The notes beneath the pieces were generated by a model. The model did no database searches. It was not told the DNA's origin and saw nothing but the letters and a program-made list of their open reading frames with translations. From positions 310,001-374,000 of the forward strand of contig NZ_JAFMPM010000005.1 of assembly GCF_017349355.1 (NCBI RefSeq): a stretch of DNA of 64,000 nt, written 5' to 3'. Below are positions 45,417-57,400 of the stretch, piece after piece; position 1 is the first letter of the stretch; each line of letters begins with the position of its first letter. The stretch comes from Thiothrix fructosivorans. Its GTDB lineage: Bacteria; Pseudomonadota; Gammaproteobacteria; Thiotrichales; Thiotrichaceae. Both the position numbers and the translations under genes were made by a program.

Positions 45417-48400
45417 TTACTGCAAGCCACCCTTAACGATGTAGTTAGCCGCAAACCCCGTATTCAGCGGGTGTAACAGGATATTTCCCACCAACAAACT
45501 CGTGTCATTGCCGGGGCCGGTGAACAGCGTCTTACCATCCATATTCAAGTCGGTCGTGAGATAACCCGACAGAATATGGTTAGTATTACCCTGCACATTA
45601 TCCGCATTGCTAATAACCCCGCTCAACAAGCTGGTCACGTCATTGCCGGGGCCATTAGCCGTCAACGTGTTGCTGCCATTGATGTCACCTGCCCAGAGCA
45701 TCGCCAGTTTGCCTGCTACCAAGCGTGATGCTTCGCCTTTTACCGTGGCGGTGCTGTCAGCAAAGTTAACCAATTTCGCGGTGTTATTCAAACTAACCGG
45801 GCTAGCACTGATCACCCCAAGGTGGTTGCGATGTCGCACACTGATGTAGTAATTGCCTGCTTTGACCTTAGCAAAATGCAGGTTAGCTGAACCCGTTTGC
45901 GCATCCACCAAATCACCATCACGTTGCAATATCACCGCACGGCTAGCGACGATGCTGCTAGGGCTACTACGCAAATCTACCAACGTCCAGTCAACGATTG
46001 CGTTATTGCCAGTGGTTTCTTGCAGCATTGCACTTACGGTTTCTGTGCCTGCATGGTTGAAGGGTGCGCCCGCATAAGGTTGTTTTGTCGGCAACAGACC
46101 CAGCGTGTTCAAATCCGCTGACATGAGTGCGGTGCTGCTATCGTATACGCCTTGCAGCATCGCACGGGCATTGAGCACTACCCCGTCGTCAGCGGTATTG
46201 TTCGTCACCGTTACCGTAAACAGCTTGTTGCCACTTAAACCACCCGCATCCGTTACGGTTACTTCGACTTCATACACATTGTCGCGGTTGGTATCCATCG
46301 GCGCGTCGTAGTCGGGAGCAGCACGGAAGCGCAGGACACCGCTGGCGGCATCCACCGTGAACTGTGCTGCATCTGCACCGCCGTTGATGCGATACGTCAA
46401 GCCTTTGCCTTCTGCTGTACCCACGTCAGGGTCTTGCGCTGCAATATCCACGACATTCGCGGTGGTATCTTCATTGAAGCTCACACTTGCTGCCGATGTA
46501 ATCACAGGTGATTCGTTCGTATCTAACACACGCACACGGATGTCACGCACGTATTTCTTGCCGCTTGCCGTTGTTCCCGTTACTTGGAAGTTGTAGACGT
46601 TATCTTTGCCTGCATCCATCGGCAGCTCATAGTTACCCGCTGGTGGTGTATAACCCGGTGTCACGATTCCACGCGTTTCTGTGGTGGCAGATTTAGTAAC
46701 AACCACATCGCTGGTGATGAATTTGATCTTTGCACAGGGTAGGGTAGCGCCAGCGGCTGGATTTTCCACCGTAAACAAATTGCCATCTGCTCCGCCACTG
46801 ATGACGTAGGTGATTGGTGTCTTGGGCGTCGTGGAATAATCCCACGCTTCCAACAGCTTGATCACTGTGGTTGGATTGGTTTCATCAATCACCATGTCTG
46901 AGCCTGTGCTGCCTGTCGCGATCAGGCTGTCACAGACTTGGGTAGGGATGCCTGCCTGCACACCGGAGAACTCGGAGGTTGCCCCAAAATTGCTTCCTCC
47001 CGTTTTCTTGGTGAGCGTGGTGGAGATGAACGTGCCTTGCAAGAGCGTCATGTTAGCGTTGAGCGTGCCTTTGAAGTTCACGCTACCTTTGCCAAGGTGG
47101 CTAATATCTTTAGCACCGATGAAGATTTCGCCCTCACCATTACCCGCTGGGTCTTTCGTGGTGCTAGCAAAGAATTCCAAACGGTAATCACCGGCTGCCA
47201 CGTCCAAATCAAAGTCATAGGTCACAATCTTCGTGCCATTCGCCCCGAAGGAATTCACTTTCGCTTCAGGAAAATTGAGCAGATCGTTCGGGCCAGCATC
47301 GGCATCACCCGCCAGTTTCGGGTCGGTATGGTGGTCATTCGCGGTGACACCATTATTGCCAAGGTCAATGCCTATGCCTTCATTATTGTAAATGCTGTTA
47401 CCCAGTAAGCTGTTGTCAAGCGATGTATTGCCGACGATGGCAATGCCCGCTCCCACGTTGTTTGCCAGCACATTACCCACGCCGTTGGCTGTGCCACCGA
47501 TCATGTTGTTACTGGCGCTATCCATAAGCAGACCCGCACCCATATTGGAGCGTGCAATCCCCTTAGGATCAGCACCCAAATGGTTAGCTTCCAAAGTGTT
47601 GCCGTTACTGCCATTCAGGTAAATGCCTGCGCCACCAAAGCCATTAATTGCCAGTTTGCGTAAGGTGCTGCCGCCGCCGCTGGCATTCACGGTCAAACCG
47701 TTGACGCCTGCGCCCGCTGTCGTGCCTTTCAGCTCCAGTGTCGGGTTCTTATCAAAACCGGGTTGGGTGGAACTATCCAAGACCAGCGGTGAGGTCAGCG
47801 CGGGCAGGGCGCTTTGTAATGGAATACTCCAATATTTATCTGTTGTATGGTAGTTCGCGCCAGTCGTCGACAACATCAAAATAGCATTTTCTTTACCAGC
47901 GGTGCGCCCTGTTTGTGCCAGCGTGCTGTCGCCGCTCAACAGATTCGCGTTGAGGATAAACTGGCGCAGTGAACCAGCCCCACTGTCGTTGGCATTGGTT
48001 ACGGTGTCAAAGTTGAAGCCGAAACTGACATTGCTCAGGGCGGTGGTATCCAGCGTGATGGTTTGGCTGAAGGTTGTGTCCGCTGCATTGACCGTATTGC
48101 CAACGCCATCAGTACGGTAGGTGATAACCCCACGTTCTGAACCGTTTGCACCGGGGCGAGTAGAACGCACGCTGGTATTCACTACCTGTACGCTGTATGT
48201 ACCGACGGGGACGCTAGGGAAGGTGTAGCTTCCATCAGCCGCTGTCGTGACCGTGGCGAGTAAGGTATTGCCAGTATCGCGCAGCTCGACGGTTGCACCA
48301 CTGATACCTGTCATGCCAGCTATTGCAGCGTCAAAGGCACGCCCATTGCCCCCGCCGTAGTTCACGTCTTCGTAGATTTTACCACCAATATCTCTCAGAA

Positions 48401-51400
48401 CGGCTGCCACAATAGCAGACGAGAATTCAGAGGTATTGTTAGTGGCATCCGTGGCTGTTGACGTGATGTAAGTTCCGGCGGCAACGGCTGGTAAGGAAAC
48501 CGTAAACGTAGCATTGCCGCTGCTATTGGTGGTAACAGTCGTATTACCCAGATAACGTTCACCTTCACCATAACCGGTAGGGTCTGCGCTGGTGTTGGCA
48601 AAGAATTCCAAGGTAAAGGTAGCATTAGCAATGCTGTGCAGTGTGCCGGAAATATCCGTGGTAACACCGCTAAGTTTAGCGTAGTTCAGAACAGGATAGT
48701 TTTGCAGGCCATTGGGGGCATACGCTGAATCACTATCACCTGTATCATTTGGGTTGACGCCATCCAGAACCCAAGGGTCACTGCTCCGCTCAAGATCGAT
48801 CCCAATACCACCGTTGGAATGGATGGCGTTACCACTGATGCGTACATTGCGTCCGGCAGGGCCTGTGTAGAAGAAGCCGATACCTGCGTTGGTATTATGG
48901 GCAATGATATTGCATGTGCCGGTACATGCACCATTGATGGTAACTCCGGCAGTACCACCAATCAAACCGCCGCCATCCGTGTTGTAATACCCAATTCCGA
49001 AGCCATTATTGCCGAGGGTAGTTGTGCCGTCGGCGCCGACACCGATGTAGTTACCTTGTACGGTACCGTTGGTGGATCCACCGCCTGCGAAGTAGATACC
49101 GAATGCACCGTTTCCTGAAATGACATTGCGCGATTCAATAGTTGTACCGCCGATTTTCATGCTATCGCCCTCGGCAGCAATACCGCCTTGCAGATTGGGC
49201 TTTGCTGTTAAGCCATTGGCACTCACGCCCACATAGCTGCACTGTAGGATGTTGTTAGTTTGCAGAGTATTGCTTGATGGGAAATTAATAGGGAAACGCG
49301 ATAACTTAACGCCATAGCGGCTGAAATCATTGATAATCAAACCTTTAATAGTGCTGTTGGATGCATATAAACCAATACCATCTGCATCCGCACCCGCCAA
49401 ACTGCCGTCAATTTCAACCCTTGGTTTTGGGCAGGTTGTGCTGGGTTGGGTAGAGCCATCCAGCACCAATGGTTTGGTGATGCTTGGTAGTGGCGTTGTC
49501 GGCTGAATTGACCAATATTCGTCACCATTGTTGGCAATACTGTCAGGGTTGGTGTATCCCGGTTGCGTGTTCGGGATGTTAAACGTGATGGTGTCGGCTT
49601 CTGGTGTGGCGTTTGCACACTCAATCGCATCACGCAAGGAGCCGGAGTTGTTGGCTGGGGTATCAGTGTCCCCTGTTGTGGTGACAACCAACTTACAGGC
49701 AGTATTGTAAGTGTAAACAGGTGAAAATTCAGATGTACCAACATTGGCCACGGTTGCTGTTGTGGTTAAGAGATCAGCTTCAATCAAACCAGCAGGGGCT
49801 GGAATGATGACACTGAAGGCTTTCATGCCAGTTTGGTTGTTGCCATCCGCATCGGTTGCTAGTGAGCAGTTGGCAGCATCTGTATCCGATGCACTGCCTT
49901 CCACGAAGCTGGCAAGGTAAATTTGACCTTCACCATAGTCCTTGGATTTACCAACTTTGTTGTCGCCCAGTGTGGCCTTACCGCCAGTACTGACATCGGC
50001 TTCAAACAGTTCCACGGTTGAACCAGCGGGAGCACAGCCTTTCACGGTCAGGTTACCGCTAGCAATACTGAGGTCGGCAAGGAGCGGGAAGTTAAGTAGG
50101 TTGTTTGCACCCGTGTCAGCATCGTTGGTGTCGTTGATGGTAACGCCATTGTTGCCGAGATCAATCCCCAGATTGCCGTTGGCATAAATGCTGTTACCGC
50201 TGATGACGATGCCGGAACTGCTGTTGTTTGCCATTTTGATGCCGCCTGTCAGGTTATGGGCAATAATGTTGCCTTGCCCTGCGCCAGTGCCACCAATCTG
50301 ATGCCCGTTGGATGCACCATAGTTCATGATGCCCGGGCCGTTGTTACCAATGGCTTCACCATTGATGCCCACCCCGATACGGTTGCCCTGAATGATGGCG
50401 TTGGCAACACCAGGGCCGCCGCTGGTGAAACCCAGTTGAATACCATCACCCCAGTTACCTGAAATAACGTTATCCAGAATTTTCGTACCAGAACCACCCT
50501 CGGTATCAATACCAATGGTTTCGTTACTCATCGCGGCTGTACCAGCAGGGTTTGTGCCGATGAAGTTGTTTTGAATGGTGCTACCGGATGCTCCCGTGTT
50601 GAAGAAAATCCCAATAAACTTATTGCCCGATATGATGTTACGCTTGGCAGCCGTCGCTCCGCCGATCACAGCGGTTTGTGTGTATTGCAGTTCGATACCG
50701 TTGCTATTGCCATCGGCTGTCCCGTCGGGTTTTACCCCAATGTAGTTGGATTCAATCAGGGTACGTTCGCTATCAACCGTCAGGGCACGGTTGGTATTGA
50801 GATTCCTGAAGCCAGTGATAGCAAAGCCACGGAAGGTGCTGTCCGGTGCATCGTAATTCATCGTGAAGCCTCTGGCATCTAACCCAGCGGTTGGTACGAT
50901 TTGGATACGGGGAACGCCCGGTGTGCCTGCGACATAACCCGGTTGTGTCGTGGCATCAATAATCGCAGGCTGATTAGCTACAGCGGGTAGTTGGCTGCTA
51001 ATGGTGATTTTACAGGTAGCGCCACCGCAAATGTCGGCTCGCCCTAAGGAGTCGCTGGCAGCCGGAATATTGAACAGCAACACTTCCTTGATCACGCTGG
51101 TATCAACCCCGTAGGTGTTGTCCTGCCCGGTTTGTGCCAAGCCAGTGTTTGCCAGCAGGTTGATATTGGTGATCGTTTGGCGCAATGAGCCTTGCCCGCT
51201 GTCATTGGTATTGACGACGGTACTGAAGTTGAAGCCGAAGTTTGCGCCAGTAATGTCACTGCTTGCCATCGTTATCGGCTGTACGGATTGTGCCTGACCC
51301 CCACCGGAAAGGACGAAGGTGGTAGGGTTTAGTGTCTGGTTAGTGGTATTGGCAGCGGCATCAACCAGTGCAGGTTTACGTCCACCGACTTCATTATTGA

Positions 51401-54400
51401 CGGCGGTTGTACCATCGGTGCGGTGCGTTTGAATGGCGCGTTCTGCTGCCGTAGAGCCTGCACGGGCAGAGCGGATGGTGTCATTGACCACCCGCACGTA
51501 GTAATTACCTGCGGCGACATTGTTAAAGCTGTACGGGCCACCGTCAGTCGTGGTGGTGCTGGTGACAAATGCTCCGGTTGAATTATACAGTTCAACGCGC
51601 ACACCTAGGATACCTGCGATACCAGTAGTGCTGATTGTTCGGCCTGCTCCACCACCGTAGTTTTTGTCTTCAAAGACTTTACCAGCAAGAGTGCCGGATG
51701 CTGCACTGGGTTGATAACCAAAATCTAATCCGTGGTTGTTTTGCCCAGCATTACCAGCTGTAAAGCTGATTTCTGCTGTGCCTGCATTATTCACCGCATC
51801 CGAATCGCGAATGTCGGTTTGGGCATTGTTGTCGGTTTTGCTGTCGGTATTCTGGGTGGTTAATGACAAGCCGTTCAGGCTGGTCTGTGCGTTGTTGATT
51901 TTCAGACTACAACTCTCGCCACTACCCATGAAGTTGGCATTACCACCGACTGTATTACTGAAATAGTATTCCCCAATAGCATTGGTGGTGGTGGTGGATG
52001 TATCCGTGCCACAGGTAAGTGCTACTGCTACATTGCTGATGCCTGCTTCGCCTGAATCTTGAATACCGTCTTTATCCGCATCCAGCCACACGCGGTTGCC
52101 CACTTCAATTGGTGCAGGGTTACACAATACTTCCAATTCACCCATGCCGGTACTTTTGCCGAGCGTTGACCACGACACGTGGTAGCTGTTGTCTTTAGCG
52201 CCCGTGCGATTGTTTAACCACACCACGCCATTAGAACCCCAGCTATTTGCATCATAAGCCGATGCCAATACATGCTCCTTACCCGGAGCAAGCGCTAAAC
52301 CACCGGCGGCGATTTCATTCATGCCCTCCCACGCATTATTCGTCGGGCCTAAATCACCCCAATAATATTCGTCCGTGGTTTTGCTGTTGGTGGCAATCGC
52401 GGTGCTACAACCGGGTTCGGAATCACTCAAATAGCCCGTGTCGGTTTTGCACAAGCGCAACACATCGCCCATCGTATCGACATAATCAACTGTTGGGTCA
52501 GCACACGCGGGTTCGTCATACGAATTCGTGCCTTTTTGCAGACCCGCACGGTCAATAATTCCCACAATGATCGAGCCATCGGTATCAAATTCGAGGTTGC
52601 TCAAGATGGGGGAATGGAATTGCGGGCGCACATTGATAGCATCTGCTTGCGGCAACCAGCCTGACCATTCACTAATATTGGTATACCCATAGCCACTGCG
52701 CGGTTGGTTGAGGGCAAAGTCTTTGACGTGAGTAAAACCAGCCGCTGTATTCGCTGGGTTAAAGCGCAACACATAGCCCCGAACCTTACTCAAGTTGTAA
52801 GGGTCGCTGGCAGCATCACACACACCGCCTACATACACATAACCCCGGTGGTATTTCACTGCCCAAGGGCGGAATGTCCCAGAGGCGCAAGTGTAAGGGG
52901 AGGGCAAGTTAATCGCATAGCCACCTAACACATTCGCTGCCGTCGGCGTGGTGCTTGGGGTGACATTAGCAATGCCATAAAGCTTACGGTCATTCAAATT
53001 GACCAGCCACAAACGGTTATTGGGTTCGTCGTAGTCAATGTCACCTACCCCAACCTTACCGACCTTATCCCACGCGGCGACGTCACGCGAAGGCGACCAA
53101 GGGGTACTAGCAAGATTATTACAACTGTCAGCGGCTACCCGCACATCGTTGCCAGTATCAATGCCAATAGCGCGGAGGTCAACGTAAGCTGAAGCACCCG
53201 TATACGCCGTATTAGGGTCAGTCATATCAACTTTGTAAATACCGCCTGTACCTAATGTACCCAAGCCGCTGAAGCGGCGCATAGCAGCCGAAGCATACAA
53301 GGTCTTGGTGGTTTTCTGATAAGCCATTCCCCACAATGCGCCCGTTTGGCTGGTATTTGCCTTGCTGATAGGTACAGGGGTTTGGTGATCAGCGTTACCG
53401 GTAGCATCGTAAGGGAACGTAAACAGGCTCGCATAGTCACCAACGGCGGTAACACTAGGGTTGCCGTTGACGAAGTTGAAAGCTGCCACCGATGGGGTGG
53501 TTTGGCAATATTCGATAGGGTCACTGATCCCCAGATTTGCCGAGCAACTGCCGCTGGCGGTGACAAAACGTACTGTACTCGTGGTGTCTGTACCTGTACT
53601 GGCTGCACCGGGGTAAAGCCCGCTGGGTAAACTGGTGTATTCCAGTCGGTATTGCGTGCCATTCGTTAGCCCGCTCAGCGTATACCAGCCCCGCGCATCG
53701 GTGGTGGCGGTAGCGGCTACCGTATTCGCACTGTTGAAAGCAGTAACTGTAATATTGGCAATGCCTTCTTCCTGAGGTTCACGGATGCCGTTCTGGTTGT
53801 AATCGCGGAAGGCAATCCCACCGAATTGACCCGCACTCGCATTACACGCTAAATCAAACCCAAAGTTCTGGTTAGCCACTGTGCTGCCAGCGGTAACTGC
53901 CACATCAGGTAAAGGATTAAGCGTGCCAATGGCTGCACTGGTAGGTAGGTCAGTATCACGGGTATCTACTTCAATCCGATAACGCGGTGTTGAGCTGATA
54001 TTGGCGAAACTGTAAGTACCGTTCGCGGCAGTATTAGTCGTCGCAATCTGGCTATCATCGTTGGTATTAGCCGTTGTGCCATTATTGTCGTACAACATAA
54101 CGGTGACATTAGCGATACCACTTTCTGTGCCGTTGTCGAGGGTATTATTGCCGTTAGTGTCAGTATAAACCGTGCCAGAAATGCCGCTATTAGGGCAGGC
54201 AGAAGCGATGGCTACCGCCACATCATCAATAATTAGCTCATTGCCTTTGTTATCTGTCGGAAAACCACCAACGGTACACCATGCTCCAGAAATGATGGAG
54301 TTGGGGTCACAATAACCGCTATCTGTACCAATATGCCCATAATTCACAAAGCGAATGGTTGAAGATGCACCTATGGCAGTAAATTCGATACGGTATTTTT

Positions 54401-57400
54401 GGATACCATCATTAAGTCCCGGTGCTTTGAAATGTATCGAACCACTGGGGATATCGACCCGCATTATACCGGTCTTCCAATCACCGCCTTCAGGGATGGC
54501 AGAGAAATACAAACGGTAACGTTGCCCCGCCGTCGAGGCAAAAGTACGTGATAACGTGACCGGTTCAGGTCCCCAATCCGATTCGCTAGCAGATACGCTG
54601 GGGCTAACATCATCAACGTTATCCCGTAGTTCTATAGCATCCGGTGGATTCAGCATTCTACCGTTACCATCAAATGCTAATACCGCACCGGTATCGGGGT
54701 AATAGCGGCGCATCATGCCGTTACCAAAGTAAATCGAACGCCCTTGGGTAACGGCAAACGGGGAAACCTCCACGGTACGCGCATAGGTATCGCTACCACC
54801 GCCTGTTGCCGTCCAATTGCGGATCACAAACGGTGTGACAGAGGTATTCGCACCGAAATATTGTTCGCTGGCTAAATCATCGAAATTATCGGTGAAAATG
54901 GTGCTGCTACAGGCTTGGTCTTCACCACGCACGATAGTCACATTGGGGCTATCTGGTGGCACATCAATGGCAACAGCAATCGGGAAGTCTTCCACCTCAC
55001 CATTGCTGGCATCGCTGGCGGGTGTGCCGGTGTTTATTGTCGTATCTGTGGTGAGGCGCAAGCGGATGAAGGTAGTGCCGAGCTTAATATCGGTTGGAAT
55101 AGTGCTCCAAGTCAGCGTGACGTTATCATTGGTGGTGTTGGGAACACTGACCGAAGCGGCTTCATCGGGGTTAAATACGCCATTTTGGTCAAAGTCTATC
55201 CAGCCGTATAAAATCCCTGGTGAGCCGGAAGTGTTTGTCGCTTTTATGTCCACATTGTAGCTAGTTGCGGTCATTTTCAGAATAGGAAATAGCGTAATTG
55301 CCGCGTTGCCATATTGTTTGGGAGCGCCGTCCTCATCCACACCATCACCGATGGCGTTGTAGCTGTATTGGCTAGCTGTTTCAGCGTCTGGGCGGTTTGC
55401 ACCTAAGAACAAGCTGTTGAGAATGGTATGGCGTGGATTGCCGTAGCTGGCGGGCGCATCCCCAAAATCGTGGAAAGGGCCAGCGGAAATCGTCAGTTTA
55501 TGATCTTCAACTTCGCCGCTGGTCGCAGCACCAATGGATGCTTCTGCTTCCGCTCTGGTTTGGCTTAAGCGTAAACGGGCGTAGGTTGTGCCAGCCGTTG
55601 TGCCAGCGGGAACGGTAAACGTCGACAGCATGTAGCCATTCCAGTAAACGTGTTGCGTATCCGCTTGTTCGCCCGCATCAAGGAAATCGCCGTCGCGGTT
55701 AAAGTCGATGTAAGCGGTGAGATAAGCAGCCAAACCGGAGTCATTTTTGACGTAAGTCGTGAGTGTGTAAGTTTGCCCAGTCGTGGTCGGAATGATAGCG
55801 GGGTTTTGCAAGCCATCTTCATCATCTGGGCTGCCAGTGGTGTCATCCGCATCAGCATTGGCGTTTTGCTGCGTACCATTATCAACATCGACATTATTAC
55901 CGATGGAAAGGTTGGGGATGATGACATGGCTTGCGCCGCCATCCGACGCTAGGGTTTTGTAGTTGCCTGTACTTGTGCCGTTGGCAGTATCTGGCGCATC
56001 GCCGTAGTCCGTGTTACTGCTGGTTATTATACAAGCCGATTCCAAAGCGACGACCACGTTATCAATAATCGGCTCACTGGTCTTGTTAGTGAACGGAAAG
56101 CCTCCAAGCGTACACCATGCTTCGGTCGTCGGAATACACCAGTTAGTATCCGGTGCAATGCGGCTGTAGTTAACAAAACTGACCGTGGACGTTGCCGCGC
56201 TCGCGGTGAAGTCCACTTGGTATTGGTACAAGCTATCGGTAGAACTAGGCGTTTGCAGGTGTACCGAGCCATCAGGTGTATCGACCCGCACCATCCCTTT
56301 CAGCCATGCATTGCCATTATTTTCAGGTAAGAGTTCAAAGTAAACGCGGTAACGTTGCCCCGCAACCGTGGCGAACGTGCGTGCAAGCGTCGGCGGTTGT
56401 GGCCCCCAATGTGATTGCGAATCCGTGACATTAGGAGTGAGATCGTCAGCAACGTCACGCAATTCCAGCGCAGTGGGTGGCGAGGTAATGATCCCATTGC
56501 TGTTAGCCGCTGGTATATCCGCCATCGTGGGGACAATACGGCGGATTGCGCCGCTGTCCATGTACACGGATGTGCCGTGGGTGGTTGCTGCAATATTGTC
56601 AGTACGGTTGCGGGTGTCTGTACCGCCGCCGCTGGCTACCCAGTTACGAATAGGCGTAGCGCCGAAACGGTTTGCTCCGAAATATTGCCCTGCTGACAGG
56701 TCGTTGAAATTGTCACTGAACACCGTAGTGCTACAGGAAGTGGGCGTTGTACCTTTGGTAACGCTAACACTTGGGCTATTCGGTGGCAACGTCAAGGCAA
56801 TAGCGATAGGGAAATCTTCGACTTCACCATTACTAGCACTGCCTGTTGGGGTACTGGTCGTAACGGCGGCATCCGTGGTTAAACGTAAGCGAATAAAGCT
56901 TGTGCCTGCTTTACTACCGCTGGGGATGCTGCTCCAGTTTAGCGTAATAGCACTGTTACTTGAGCCAGCGGGAACATTGACTGAGGTGGCTTCATCCGCC
57001 TCAAATGTGCCGTTTTTGTCGAAGTCGATCCAGCCGTATAATTTGCCTGCGATACCCGTGGTATTGGTCGCAGTGAAGGTGCTGCTATAACTGGTATCAG
57101 TTTGTTTCAGCAGGGGAAAGAGTGTAACGCTAGTATTGGTTGCTGATTTGGGGGCGCTATCTTCATCAGCACCGTCACCACTGGCGTTGTGGGTGGATTG
57201 GCTAGTGGCTTCAGCGTCTGGGGCAGTCGCACCCAGTTTGAGACCGGCAACGATGGTGTGGGTCGGGTCGCCATAAGATGATGGTGCGTCGCCACGGTCT
57301 GCTGCTGTGGTAACGGCGTTTCCGGTGAAATCCAGCTTGACGCGGTTGACTGTCCCGTTGGTGTTATTCGTCTTATCGTCATCACAAATGCTTAATGTCC

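Noticed and set aside
45600-57090. Many plus-strand frames of 60-240 codons opposite the giant gene, the longest at 56368-57090
   Set aside because: No ribosome sites, no recognisable domains, and all lie within one continuous modular protein on the other strand.
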